Origin: Tubiluchus corallicola
Taxonomy: Eukaryota > Priapulida > Priapulimorpha > Priapulimorphida > Tubiluchidae
Assembly (NCBI GenBank): GCA_030141605.1
Contig: JAQGDQ010001715.1
Coordinates: 1 to 28,139 of the forward strand
Length of the DNA stretch: 28,139 bases
Direction of reading: 5' to 3'
Shown here: in pieces, positions 19,871 through 28,139 of the stretch
Numbering within the stretch: the stretch's first letter is position 1
How the letters are laid out: the number at the start of each line of letters is the position of its first letter
Program-made: the position numbers and the translations under genes
Notes under the pieces: model-generated
Database searches by the model: none
Seen by the model: the letters and a program-made list of their open reading frames with translations, nothing else
Told to the model about the DNA's origin: nothing

Positions 19871-22800
19871 GTAAGTAGCCGCGTTATTTGGTGTGAAGAT
19901 TTCCGTCATTGGAATGTTGTGGCTCTGTTTAAAGATTTAGTTTTTTTGCAGTCACAATATAGTATAGAAGAGAGCAGTTTCAAGCTTGGTAGAACTGTTT
20001 TCTATACAGTAAGTCCTCACAGTCACAATATTGTACAGGAGAGAACAATTTCAAGCTTGGTAGAACTGTTTTCTATACAGTAAGTCCTCACAGTCACAAT
20101 ATTGCACAGGAGAGAACAATTTCAAGCTTGGTAGAACTGTTACCTGTACAGTAAGTACTCACAGTCACAATATTGCACAGGAAAGAGCAATTTCAAGCTT
20201 GGTAGAACTGTTACCTGTACAGTAAGTACTCACAGTCACAATATTGCACAGGAAAGAGCAATTTCAAGCTTGGTAGAACTGTTACCTGAACAGTAAGTAC
20301 TCACAGTCACAATATTGCACAGGAAAGAGCAATTTCAAGCTTGGTAGAACTGTTACCTGTACAGTAAGTCCTCACAGTCACAATATTGTACAGGAGAGAG
20401 CAGTTTCAAGCTTGGTAGAACTGTTACCTGTACAGTAAGTACTCACAGTCACAATATTGCACAGGAAAGAGCAATTTCAAGCTTGGTAGAACTGTTACCT
20501 GAACAGTAAGTCCTCACAGTCACAATATTGTACAGGAGAGAGCAGTTTCAAGCTTGGTAGAACTGTTACCTGTACAGTAAGTACTCACAGTCACAATATT
20601 ACACAGGAGGGAGCAATTTCAAGCTTGGTAGAACTGTTACCTGTACAGTAAGTCCTCACAGTCACAATATTGTACAGGAGAGAGCAGTTTCAAGCTTGGT
20701 AGAACTGTTACCTGTACAGTAAGTACTCACAGTCACAATATTACACAGGAGGGAGCAATTTCAAGCTTGGTAGAACTGTTACCTGTACAGTAAGTTCTCA
20801 CAGTCACAATATTGTACAGGAGAGAGCAATTTCAAGCTTGGTAGAACTGTTACCTGTACAGTAAGTCCTCACAGTCACAATATTGTACAGGAGGGAGCAA
20901 TTTCAAGCTTGGTAGAACTGTTTGTGTTGTTTTGGGGTTTGTTGGTGTGTTCTGAACAGTAAGTTCTCACAGTCACAATATTGCACAGGAGAGAACAATT
21001 TCAAGCTTGGTAGAACTGTTTTCTATACAGTAAGTCCTCAAACCAAAACCACACATAAGTTGGCATAATTAAACTACGTTATAATCATTCGAAGCAGAAT
21101 GCACCAAAAATTTTGTCAACTGTTAACTTTTTGTTTTTTATAAAAGCAAATGATAAATATGTTGGACTTTTATATTCTAGCTTCAAATTATCAAGAAAAT
21201 GTTTAAAAAAATACTAAAAATCTAATTTTATAACCCCGTACCCACTTTCTGACTAGAAACTAGTAGTGCAATTGTGGCTCATGAGAGCAGTTATTTTGCT
21301 TTGCGTTTTTTCTTTTGCCAAGCCCAGATCTTCGTCATGAAGAGCCATCTATTGGATTTAAAGTTAACTTTGAACATGTTCTTGCAAAGTCCATAGCAAC
21401 CAACATTTGCACAGTTGCTAAGTGTTTCGTAGAGACTCAACAAAAAAAAAACAATGGCAACTTTAACAGGGATTTTCTCAAGATCATGTTTTTCAGTACA
21501 TAGCCTGCACCTCAATTTCAACATGGATTATCTCAGCTTAGAAATAACTTAGAGTGATGAACTTGGTATCAAAATGATCCTCATGAAATAGAGATTCAGG
21601 ATATGTGAATAACTAGAAAAGCTTAATTGACAATTTATGGATGATTTTCCTATACAAGCACACAAAAGTTGTTAATGATAAGTGAACCGATACCTTGATA
21701 TACAAGTGAAAAAATGTCTGTATTATAAAGACAAGATCTGATGGTATGTAATGTTTGTTCATGCTTTTCCTGCACAAGCTAAAATGTGTTTTTGTGTAGG
21801 ATTTGCAAGATCTGATGGTATGTAATGTTTGTTCGTGCTTTTCTTGCACAAGGTAAATGTGTTTTTGTGTAGGATTTGCAAGATCTGATGGTATGTAATG
21901 TTTGTTCCTGCTTTTCTTGCACAAGGTAAATGTGTTCTTGTGTAGGATTTGCAAGATCTGATGGTATGTAATGTTTGTTCGTGCTTTTCTTGCACACGGT
22001 AAAATGTGTTTTTGTGTAGGATTTGCAAGATCTGGACGAGGAATTTCGAGAAAACAACATTGAGATTCTCACACGATTCTACTTAGCATTTGAAAGTGTT
22101 CATAAGTACGTCACCGATCTGAACAGGTAATGTAACCAACTAAATATTCAGGGATGAGAATTTTCTGTGGATACGCGGAATTCCGAGTTTTTGGATGACC
22201 AGTAGTGCCATTTTTGTAAATCGCGTAAATTCGTTGAGAAAATTTTTACGGATCCAGTACATTATTTCACAAGCTGACCGCTAGTTGGCAGGGCCGTCAC
22301 TTTGTTTACATCACGTACATCAGTGTAACCACGTGTATATCTCTATGTATAAAAATATAGAATCAATTGTACGGAGTTATTTGAGTCAATTGCAGACAGT
22401 TTTTATATACTTTTGCATAGGAGCGGCCATTACTTAGACGTTTTTGAGACAATTAGGTATCATGTATCCTTGATAGTTGGGTATTTTAAATTATGCATGA
22501 AACAAGGTAACTGATATTTTAAGTCCACTTAGAGGCTCTCTATGGTCACAAAATTGCAATTTGTTGCTTTGCCCCCTTGAACCCCCATAGGGACTTTGCC
22601 CCTCAACCCCATTAGGGGCCTAGGCGGCCCCGAAACCCCCGGCCTGTTTCAGAGTTTTTTGCAATTTGTCATTCTCATTTCTGAATATTATGTAACTTAC
22701 CCATTTAACCACTCAGGTTAGGAGACAGGATAAAGTATCATTGGTTTACGTGTCTAGATAGTTTATTTCTGTTTACCATGTTTGTTGATTTGATCCAGCA

Positions 22801-25497
22801 AGTGCTTTTAGTATTACGTACACAGTTTTAAAGGAAAACCGGACGATTGTGTACACATTAGTTCAAAATAAAGTATGCTTTCACATACTGAAAACTACAA
22901 TGGCTTTTTTAGATCAAAGCTGACGTTATATAATAATTACATCGAATAGTTCAATTTTGTTAAACTTTCAAAGCTATGCGCGGCTCAGCAAATCCAGTAA
23001 GACTGGCAGTGGTGCCTTTTGTCACATTAGTGTGGGCGATAAATGGGCGCGGTACCGTGATAAGCATGATCATGGACTGTAGTGTTCATCTGTGACGTCA
23101 GTGTGACGTAGAGCTCATTTTTGTGACATCACATCAGCCTTTTATATCATCACGTGACATCACACCAGCCTTTTATATCATCACGTGACATCACATCAGT
23201 CTTATATCATCACGTGACATCACATCAGCCTTTTATATCATCACGTGACATCACATCAGTTGGTTAAACATTTCTATCCCAAAGTGAGTCTATTAAGCAG
23301 TGCCTACTGTAAATTTTAACTTGGTTCTAATGACCAAGTTCATTTTACAGATTTTTAGATGATCTTGATGAAGGTGTTTACATTCAACAGACATTAGAAG
23401 CCGTCTTGTTGAACAGCGATGGCAAACAGCTCATGGTATGAATTTCTTCTCTTTGGCTAAACACATAGTACTTCGCATTCTCTTCAGATATTTTTCAAAT
23501 ACGCCAGTAGGGCATATCTCGAGTTAAAGTGTGTTGCTAACTGCCTATTTGCATGGATCTGCCCTCGCAAACTGGTTTTTGAATGTAAATTTAGTGTTAA
23601 ATTTGCATCGTAACGAATTGTCATTCAAGTCTATAGTATAGCTGGCATTTTGTCCAACTGGCCATGTAATTAGCTGAATTAGGCTTCTTTCTTAGATACA
23701 TATATATATATGATTTCACCTGTAGTTTTTGGTCACTTGGTTTTCTGCTTTTCAACATGACACTACTTCACTGTTTATGTAGACATTTCAGGATAAAATC
23801 TTAAAACTAAATTTCAAGTTTTTTGGTTTCTTCAAACCAAAAGTTTGAAGAAAGTTCTTCAAAAGTTCTTCAAACCAAAACCTTATTACTATATATATAT
23901 ATATATTTAGTAATAAATATAGTAATATAAATTACTATATATATATATATATATAGTAATTTATCTGTGCCAAAGGCCTAGCTAGCCAACAGTCACATGG
24001 TTTAGACAATCACTATGTTGTTCCTTTGCTCATTATCAAGGATGACCATGGACACAGTATAATGGGTATGTATAAAGTCTTTCTGTAAGAAGTATGTAAG
24101 AAAACTGAGATACGTTAAACAATTAAAAATCACTGCTGCTTAAATCATATAAATTTAACATTTTATTTGTAATTTGTAAACATTGCATTTATTAACGTAA
24201 CATTTATTATTTGTAAAATTTTCTGTCTCATTTTACCGATGTTAAAAGATTCTTTACACGTGTATATTTTTAGTGCGAGGCTCTTTATTTATATGGAGTC
24301 ATGTTACTGATCATTGATATGCGTATTGAAGGAGCCGTGAGAGAAAGATTGTTAGTCTCTTACTATAGATACAGGTAAAATATTCTACTGTAAATTTGCA
24401 AAATCACTTAACCTTTGACCTTTTCAAGATCATCATCAATCGCTGAAAAGGCTTATTTGCATTGTAATGCATTGGAAAGGGTTGGTTGTTTGTAGTTGAT
24501 GCAAGACTATAGAGAAGTGTACACAATTGTAATGAATGCTCTCTTGTTTGTCCAGTTTATTAAAGTAGAAGTTGATTACAGCAAATTATAATCTTTGAGT
24601 TCTGTGTGTTTTTTTTCTATAGAGTATAATGACTACACGTGAAATTGCTCAATTTATTTCTAGTGCGGCTCAAACAGCAGGGGATTCAAACATCGATGAC
24701 GTGTGTAAGTTGTTAAGAGGAACCGGCTTCTCCGGGGCAGTTGGTGCTAAGCGTCCGCTCAATTACCCCGAGGAATATTTTGGGTATGTTGGATTGAAAT
24801 GGACACAGTAACCAAGCTATGCTTTTAGGCTCAAACTGTATGCATCAAAATTATTCTCTAATGTAATTTGCACATGTATAAGAATCTCTTTTGTAATTTC
24901 TGGATAATATCGCATTCATATTTATATTTACTTCAGTGAAATTATCTGTATTTTTATTATAACTGTTAGATACAGAGTGGACATAAATAAACTTCTAAAC
25001 TTATAAACCACCTCTTTTCATCCTATGTGAGAGGCATGGGGCACCTCAGCTTTCTCCTGATGTTAAACCTTATCCACGGGTGCAGAGAGTAAACAGATCA
25101 GCCAGAATAACAATGTGAACTCTTGCTTAATTATTTAACATTTAGTCATGTTTAAGTCAGTGGTTAATCAGTAAACTACATATAACTGGAATTCTTGTCA
25201 AACAGATCTCATGGAATAGATTTTCCATTTCATTTTTTCCTTTATACCAGACGGTTTAGTCTACCGGTAATGCGTCTGCTTTCCATCTGGGAGGTCGTGA
25301 GTTCAAACCAGCGGCCGGGTCATACCAAACACTTTAAAAATGGTACCTGCTTTGCCCTGCCTGACACGTGGTATTTAGGGTAAAAGTGGGGTAATAATAG
25401 TCTCTGTTATGTAGTTGTAGGTTGTTATTTACAGTCAGCGATAATAGGTCTTTGAGCTAATGTTATTTGTTGACCCAAAAGCCGACTTTAAATAAAG

Positions 25498-25529
<32 letters not shown>

Positions 25530-26534
25530 GTAATATATAAACCTAGTGTAACTCGAATTATCATGTAACTTGAGCCAAACTCCTGCTACAATTTTTAAGG
25601 ATCTGATTGAAACTACCTCACCATTTGAAAAACCTCCCAAACAAAGAAGTCCTTCACAAAAGTGTGCACCACGTTACGATTTTAACTGCTAGTTTAAGCA
25701 AAAAATGATAAAATTTCTTAAACTATACTAACAGAACACTAAACACAACTCAGTTTGATGAACGTACTTTAATAACTAGATCACATTATTATTACTGCCA
25801 AATTCTATTGACCATGCTACTGAGGCTACAATAAAGGTGGACCAGTCATTTTATTTTTGATTATTCATAAAAACTTGTTGTTTGATATCTGACTGAAAGC
25901 TCAGTTTGTCATTTTCACAGGCTGTAGTGTTACTAGTGTATTGTTCGACATTGATGAGTGACTCAATCTTGTTTTCTTACGAACTTTGTCTAACTCGAAC
26001 CCTCGCATAACTTAAACAAATTGTTCAGTCTCAAGGAGTTACATTTTTACATAGTTTTGTGTATTATTATACCACCTGCTTTCACTTATCACATACTAAG
26101 TTTTTCATACACTTACGTTTCACTTACCGTATTTTTTCAGCTCAGATATTTATAAAAACGTGAGTGATAGAATATCGAGGACCTAAATACGTGTTTATTT
26201 ACATCGTGAAACTTTTTTTTCCGTAGGAGAATTCCGATCAGCTCAGTTTATGTAAACATGGTGATTGGTCGATTAAGATCGGATGACATCTACAATCAGA
26301 TATCAGCGTACCCGTTCCCGGAGCATCGGAGCACCGCCCTTTCTACGCAAGCTTCCATGCTGTACGTTGTGCTGTACTTCTCAGCTTCCATTCTGCATAA
26401 TCAACAAGCCAAGATGCGGGAAATTGTCGACAAATATTTTCCGGATAACTGGGTAAGAGGGCGGAATTATGGGATAACCAGTCGCTTTTATAAGAAAAAG
26501 GTGTAAAATAATTAGCTACAGATGATGGTGGTGG

Positions 26535-26633
<99 letters not shown>

Positions 26634-26652
26634 AAGAGAGAGAGATGGGGAT

Positions 26653-26684
<32 letters not shown>

Positions 26685-26705
26685 AAAAGAGAGAGAGATG
26701 GGGAT

Positions 26706-26740
<35 letters not shown>

Positions 26741-26750
26741 CCGAGAGAGT

Positions 26751-26790
<40 letters not shown>

Positions 26791-26918
26791 GAGAGAGAGA
26801 AAGAGAGAGAAAGAGAAAAGAGAGAGAGATGGGGAGAGAGAAAGAGAAAGAGAAAAGAGAGAGAGATGGGGAGAGAGAAAGAGAGAGAGAGAGAGACAGA
26901 GAGAGAGAAAGAGACAGA

Positions 26919-27006
<88 letters not shown>

Positions 27007-27967
27007 GTAAACTTAATGCAGTGATGTAGGGAATGCTTGCGTTGCACGAGGGGCAAAAAACGTCTACCTTTTAACGTTTTGATCATTTGTTCCGTGGGTG
27101 AAATCACAAATTTTGTGCATTTTTTGCGTCTCTAAGCCCGACTTTCCTTTTTCTTAATGACGGGATAAAGATAAACTAATTTTCCTATGTTTGATTTGCG
27201 GTACTGCACTAGAATAACTCTTTTCTATGCATTACTTGCTCATAACACGACAGTCCTTAAACATTCAGCTCCAGCATTAAAACATGCAAAGATTATGAAA
27301 GATACAGAACACTACAGGTTTTCACAATAATACAATCTGCATTTAGAGAAACGTCGCTGTTTCTCCCAAAATTGTCTATCAGCTAAACCACATGGACACC
27401 CTACACAGGCCATTAAGTAACAACATTAGTCTTTTTTTCTAGACTGTATGTAGTAATTAGTTCAGCTACAACGATCTTTGACGAGGCGTAGTTTGAAAAT
27501 TAACATAGTTTAAAACTAACTAACTAACAAACTCTGACACGCTGTTTAAGTAACAACATTAGTCTTTTTTCTAGACTGTATGTAGTAATTAACTCAGCTA
27601 CGATGATCTTTAACATTTGATGATGAGCAATTTTGTTAGTGCTTATACAGGCACCATCATTGATTCATTGAAATAACATAGAAAGTGCTACTTAATAGGT
27701 CTCTTTGGTTTATGAATCCAACGTCTTGATTTAGCTGCCCAACAAAGTGGATTTGTTAAGCAAAGTATACTGTAATAATATATAGTTAAGGATGGTTAAT
27801 TTTTTCTATTTTGTAGTTCTGTATGTCGTGTAGCATTTAGTATATATTTTCAGGTTATTGCAGTTTACATGGGGATAATTGTGAATCTAGTTGAAGCATG
27901 GGAACCGTACAAAGCTGCTAGAACAGCATTGGCAAATTCTCTAGATCCTGCTAATGTGAAAGATTTG
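19626..27967 (+). CDS. WASHC5: WASHC5 (strumpellin), WASH complex subunit, N-terminal seven exons, 3' incomplete
   Basis: Strumpellin is a core scaffold of the WASH complex, which activates Arp2/3 to make branched actin on endosomes for cargo sorting and tubule fission. Exons are 19626-19870 (ATG at 19646), 22020-22126, 23351-23435, 24274-24374, 24664-24783, 26227-26452 and 27854-27967. Phases agree at every junction, giving 326 residues of an expected protein of about 1,160. Homology to animal strumpellins is high and continuous, including [76 protein letters not shown] and [11 protein letters not shown]. The ATG has A at -3 and G at +4, and MVDFLADNN aligns with the usual N-terminus. Introns 1, 2 and 6 carry large tandem repeats. 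The gene continues past the right edge. Confidence 0.97.
19952..21040 (+). repeat. 71-bp minisatellite with an exon-like unit, 15 copies
   Basis: Each unit is 57 nt ending ...CTGTACA or CTATACA, then GTAAGT, 2-3 bases and CTCACAG. The 57-nt part is thus bounded by an AG and a perfect GTAAGT. In the first unit (19952-20008) the upstream acceptor is strong (agtttttttgcag). The 57-nt segment is 19 codons in phase 0, open in the units I read. Later units alternate two variant types, a higher-order pattern. It lies in WASHC5 intron 1. Confidence 0.97.
20921..20953 (+). repeat. G/T-only insertion inside the 71-bp array
   Basis: After AGAACTGTT a run of about 33 bases made of G and T (with one C) interrupts unit 14 before TGAACAGTAAGT resumes. 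Its composition matches the tract at 404-620. Confidence 0.8.
21054..21639 (+). mobile_element. Second copy of the TIR-bearing MITE
   Basis: It begins CATAAGTTGGCATAATTAAA and ends near CAATTTATG, its inverted partner. It matches 11485-12413 but lacks the internal duplication, so it may be closer to the full original structure. It lies between two minisatellites in WASHC5 intron 1. Confidence 0.7.
21731..22034 (+). repeat. 73-bp minisatellite that repeats the WASHC5 exon 2 acceptor
   Basis: About four units. Three decoy acceptors (exon-like starts at 21800, 21873, 21946) carry TTGTGTAG then GATTTGCAAGATCTG, identical to the real exon 2 start at 22020. In decoys this is followed by ATG and gtatgt, a donor-like site. 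Reading on from a decoy meets a TAA within the unit. Confidence 0.97.
22020..22126 (+). CDS. WASHC5: WASHC5 exon 2
   Basis: This encodes residues 76-110 ([17 protein letters not shown] and on) and two bases of Arg111, before gtaatg. The acceptor and first 15 exon bases are the last unit of a 73-bp tandem array, so the exon's 5' edge is itself repeat-derived or the source of the repeat. Confidence 0.96.
22361..22465 (+). repeat. Dispersed 140-bp repeat, copy 3 (3' part shortened)
   Basis: Shares AGTTATTTGAGTCAATTGCA, the CATAGGAGCGGCC core and ACAATTAGG with the copies at 16021 and 19288. Its 3' edge is lost or diverged. It is in WASHC5 intron 2. Confidence 0.6.
23093..23260 (+). promoter_or_regulatory. 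CRE and repeated CACGTG E-box cluster in WASHC5 intron 2
   Basis: A perfect TGACGTCA is at 23093-23100, with TGACGTA just after. Then a 31-bp unit (GTGACATCACATCAGCC then TTTTATATCATCAC) repeats about four to five times, giving four TCACGTGAC palindromes, a core bound by TFEB/USF-type bHLH-Zip factors. Whether it acts as an enhancer is an inference; the repeat may have arisen by simple expansion. Confidence 0.6.
23351..23435 (+). CDS. WASHC5: WASHC5 exon 3
   Basis: This finishes Arg111 and encodes 112-139, [20 protein letters not shown] and on, ending in phase 0 before gtatga. Acceptor: cattttacag. Confidence 0.96.
23885..23962. repeat. AT-rich palindrome with (TA)n arms
   Basis: TTACTATATATATA at the left and TATATATATAGTAA at the right can pair around a short centre, so a cruciform or long hairpin is possible. 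It is in WASHC5 intron 3. Confidence 0.75.
24274..24374 (+). CDS. WASHC5: WASHC5 exon 4
   Basis: This encodes 140-172, [20 protein letters not shown] to VSYYRY, and two bases of Ser173, before gtaaaa. Acceptor: tatatttttag. Confidence 0.96.
24664..24783 (+). CDS. WASHC5: WASHC5 exon 5
   Basis: This finishes Ser173 and encodes 174-212, [19 protein letters not shown] to NYPEEYF, plus two bases of Gly213, before gtatgt. The acceptor ttatttctag at 24662-24663 gives the form aligned with other strumpellins. A second in-frame acceptor at 24624 has a better pyrimidine tract and would add 13 residues. Confidence 0.92.
25247..25530 (+). mobile_element. tRNA-derived SINE with an (ATT)n tail
   Basis: The head has a box A-like TTAGTCTACCGG and a box B-like GTCGTGAGTTCAAACC. 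It continues GGCCGGGTCATACCAAAC and TTAAAAATGGTACCTGCTTT, a body I associate with mollusc SINEs. It ends TTTAAATAAAG followed by (ATT)n. No clear target duplication. It is in WASHC5 intron 5. Confidence 0.8.
25541..26060. mobile_element. Possible decayed DNA transposon
   Basis: TAACTCGAACCCTCGCATAA near 25991 and GTGTAACTCGAATTATC near 25547 resemble the ends of pogo/Tigger-type elements, but the ends are not clearly inverted copies. Otherwise this intron stretch holds nothing recognisable. Confidence 0.3.
26227..26452 (+). CDS. WASHC5: WASHC5 exon 6
   Basis: This finishes Gly213 and encodes 214-288, [20 protein letters not shown] and on to FPDNW, ending in phase 0 before gtaaga. The acceptor is ttttttttccgtag. 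The exon is conserved across its full length. Confidence 0.96.
26537..27001 (+). repeat. 465-bp (GA)n-rich purine tract
   Basis: Nearly pure purine on the plus strand, mostly GA with AAAGAGA and GATGGGG interruptions that recur in blocks. It creates long spurious frames of Arg-Glu (plus) and Ser-Leu (minus, 26343-27107). Such mirror purine tracts can form triplex DNA. It starts about 85 nt after WASHC5 exon 6. Confidence 0.98.
27413..27613 (+). repeat. Two direct 70-bp repeats 130 bp apart
   Basis: AAGTAACAACATTAGTCTTT followed by CTAGACTGTATGTAGTAATT occurs at 27413-27484 and 27546-27613 with small differences. It is in WASHC5 intron 6. No function is evident. Confidence 0.85.
27854..27967 (+). 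CDS. WASHC5: WASHC5 exon 7
   Basis: This encodes 289-326, [20 protein letters not shown] to NVKDL. The acceptor is tatattttcag. The donor is uncertain: gtttgt at 27968 fits phase 0, but gtaata at 27974 would add two residues in the same phase. The next exon lies outside the window. Confidence 0.9.
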
Positions 27968-28139
27968 GTTTGTGTAATATGAATTTGTCACTTGTGATTG
28001 TGTAATGATGTCATTTATTTTCTGCTTTGGTTATAAGCGTCGTAATTGTTTGTCTTGGCTGAATTTGTAGCATTGAAAATGACAGTTGTTGTCGAAACCA
28101 TCGTCTCTACTAATAAACAACATGTTAATATGTAAATAA

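Noticed and set aside
21613-22072. Overlapping minus-strand frames with repeated HKNTF and NKHYIPSDL motifs
   Set aside because: They are the antisense reading of the 73-bp minisatellite.
26522-27029. Three plus-strand Arg-Glu frames
   Set aside because: Simple GA repeat, no start context, inside an intron.
26343-27107. 254-residue minus-strand frame rich in Ser-Leu
   Set aside because: It is the complement of the GA tract and crosses WASHC5 exon 6 antisense; composition alone explains it.

Overview
This is nuclear DNA from an invertebrate animal, most likely a mollusc. It is AT-rich, its genes are split into short exons by GT-AG introns, and it holds much repeat DNA: minisatellites, MITE-like elements, a tRNA-derived SINE ending in (ATT)n, and a LINE remnant. 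The mollusc call is an inference: the 5S rRNA-like sequence and the SINE both look molluscan, but I could not search a database.

Three genes are recognisable from spliced exons. (1) UBE2F, a NEDD8-conjugating E2, lies on the minus strand with four coding exons between 8373 and 3234 (147 residues). Its last exon should lie left of the window. (2) VPS25, the ESCRT-II subunit, lies on the plus strand with six exons from 10320 to 16749. It is complete, and every junction is in frame to give 176 residues. (3) WASHC5 (strumpellin, WASH complex subunit 5) lies on the plus strand with seven exons from 19626 to 27967. These give about the first 326 residues, and the gene runs off the right edge. UBE2F and VPS25 diverge from one upstream region. 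VPS25 and WASHC5 both act in endosomal sorting and lie about 2.9 kb apart on the same strand.

Layout: 1-3018 holds an inverted duplicate of the shared UBE2F/VPS25 5' region, with an intact copy of the first coding exon of each gene. The matching right arm is 8144-10538. The two arms, about 2.4 kb each and roughly 95% alike by eye, flank UBE2F coding exons 2-4. The 5.1 kb between them also holds a 5S rRNA-like sequence, a GC-rich repeat, a pogo/Tigger-like MITE, a 14-bp minisatellite, and a solo-LTR-like block with a perfect heat-shock element and a TATA box. VPS25 introns hold a LINE remnant, a TIR-bearing MITE, 29-bp and 41-bp minisatellites and a 135-bp duplication. WASHC5 introns hold a 71-bp minisatellite that looks like repeated 57-nt exons, a second copy of the MITE, a 73-bp minisatellite that repeats the exon 2 acceptor, a CRE/E-box cluster, a SINE and a 465-bp GA tract.

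The most unusual features are the inverted duplication, which should fold UBE2F pre-mRNA into a long hairpin, and the two WASHC5 intron 1 minisatellites that multiply splice sites in frame. G/T-only insertions at 404-620 and 20921-20953 raise the question of assembly or base-calling error.
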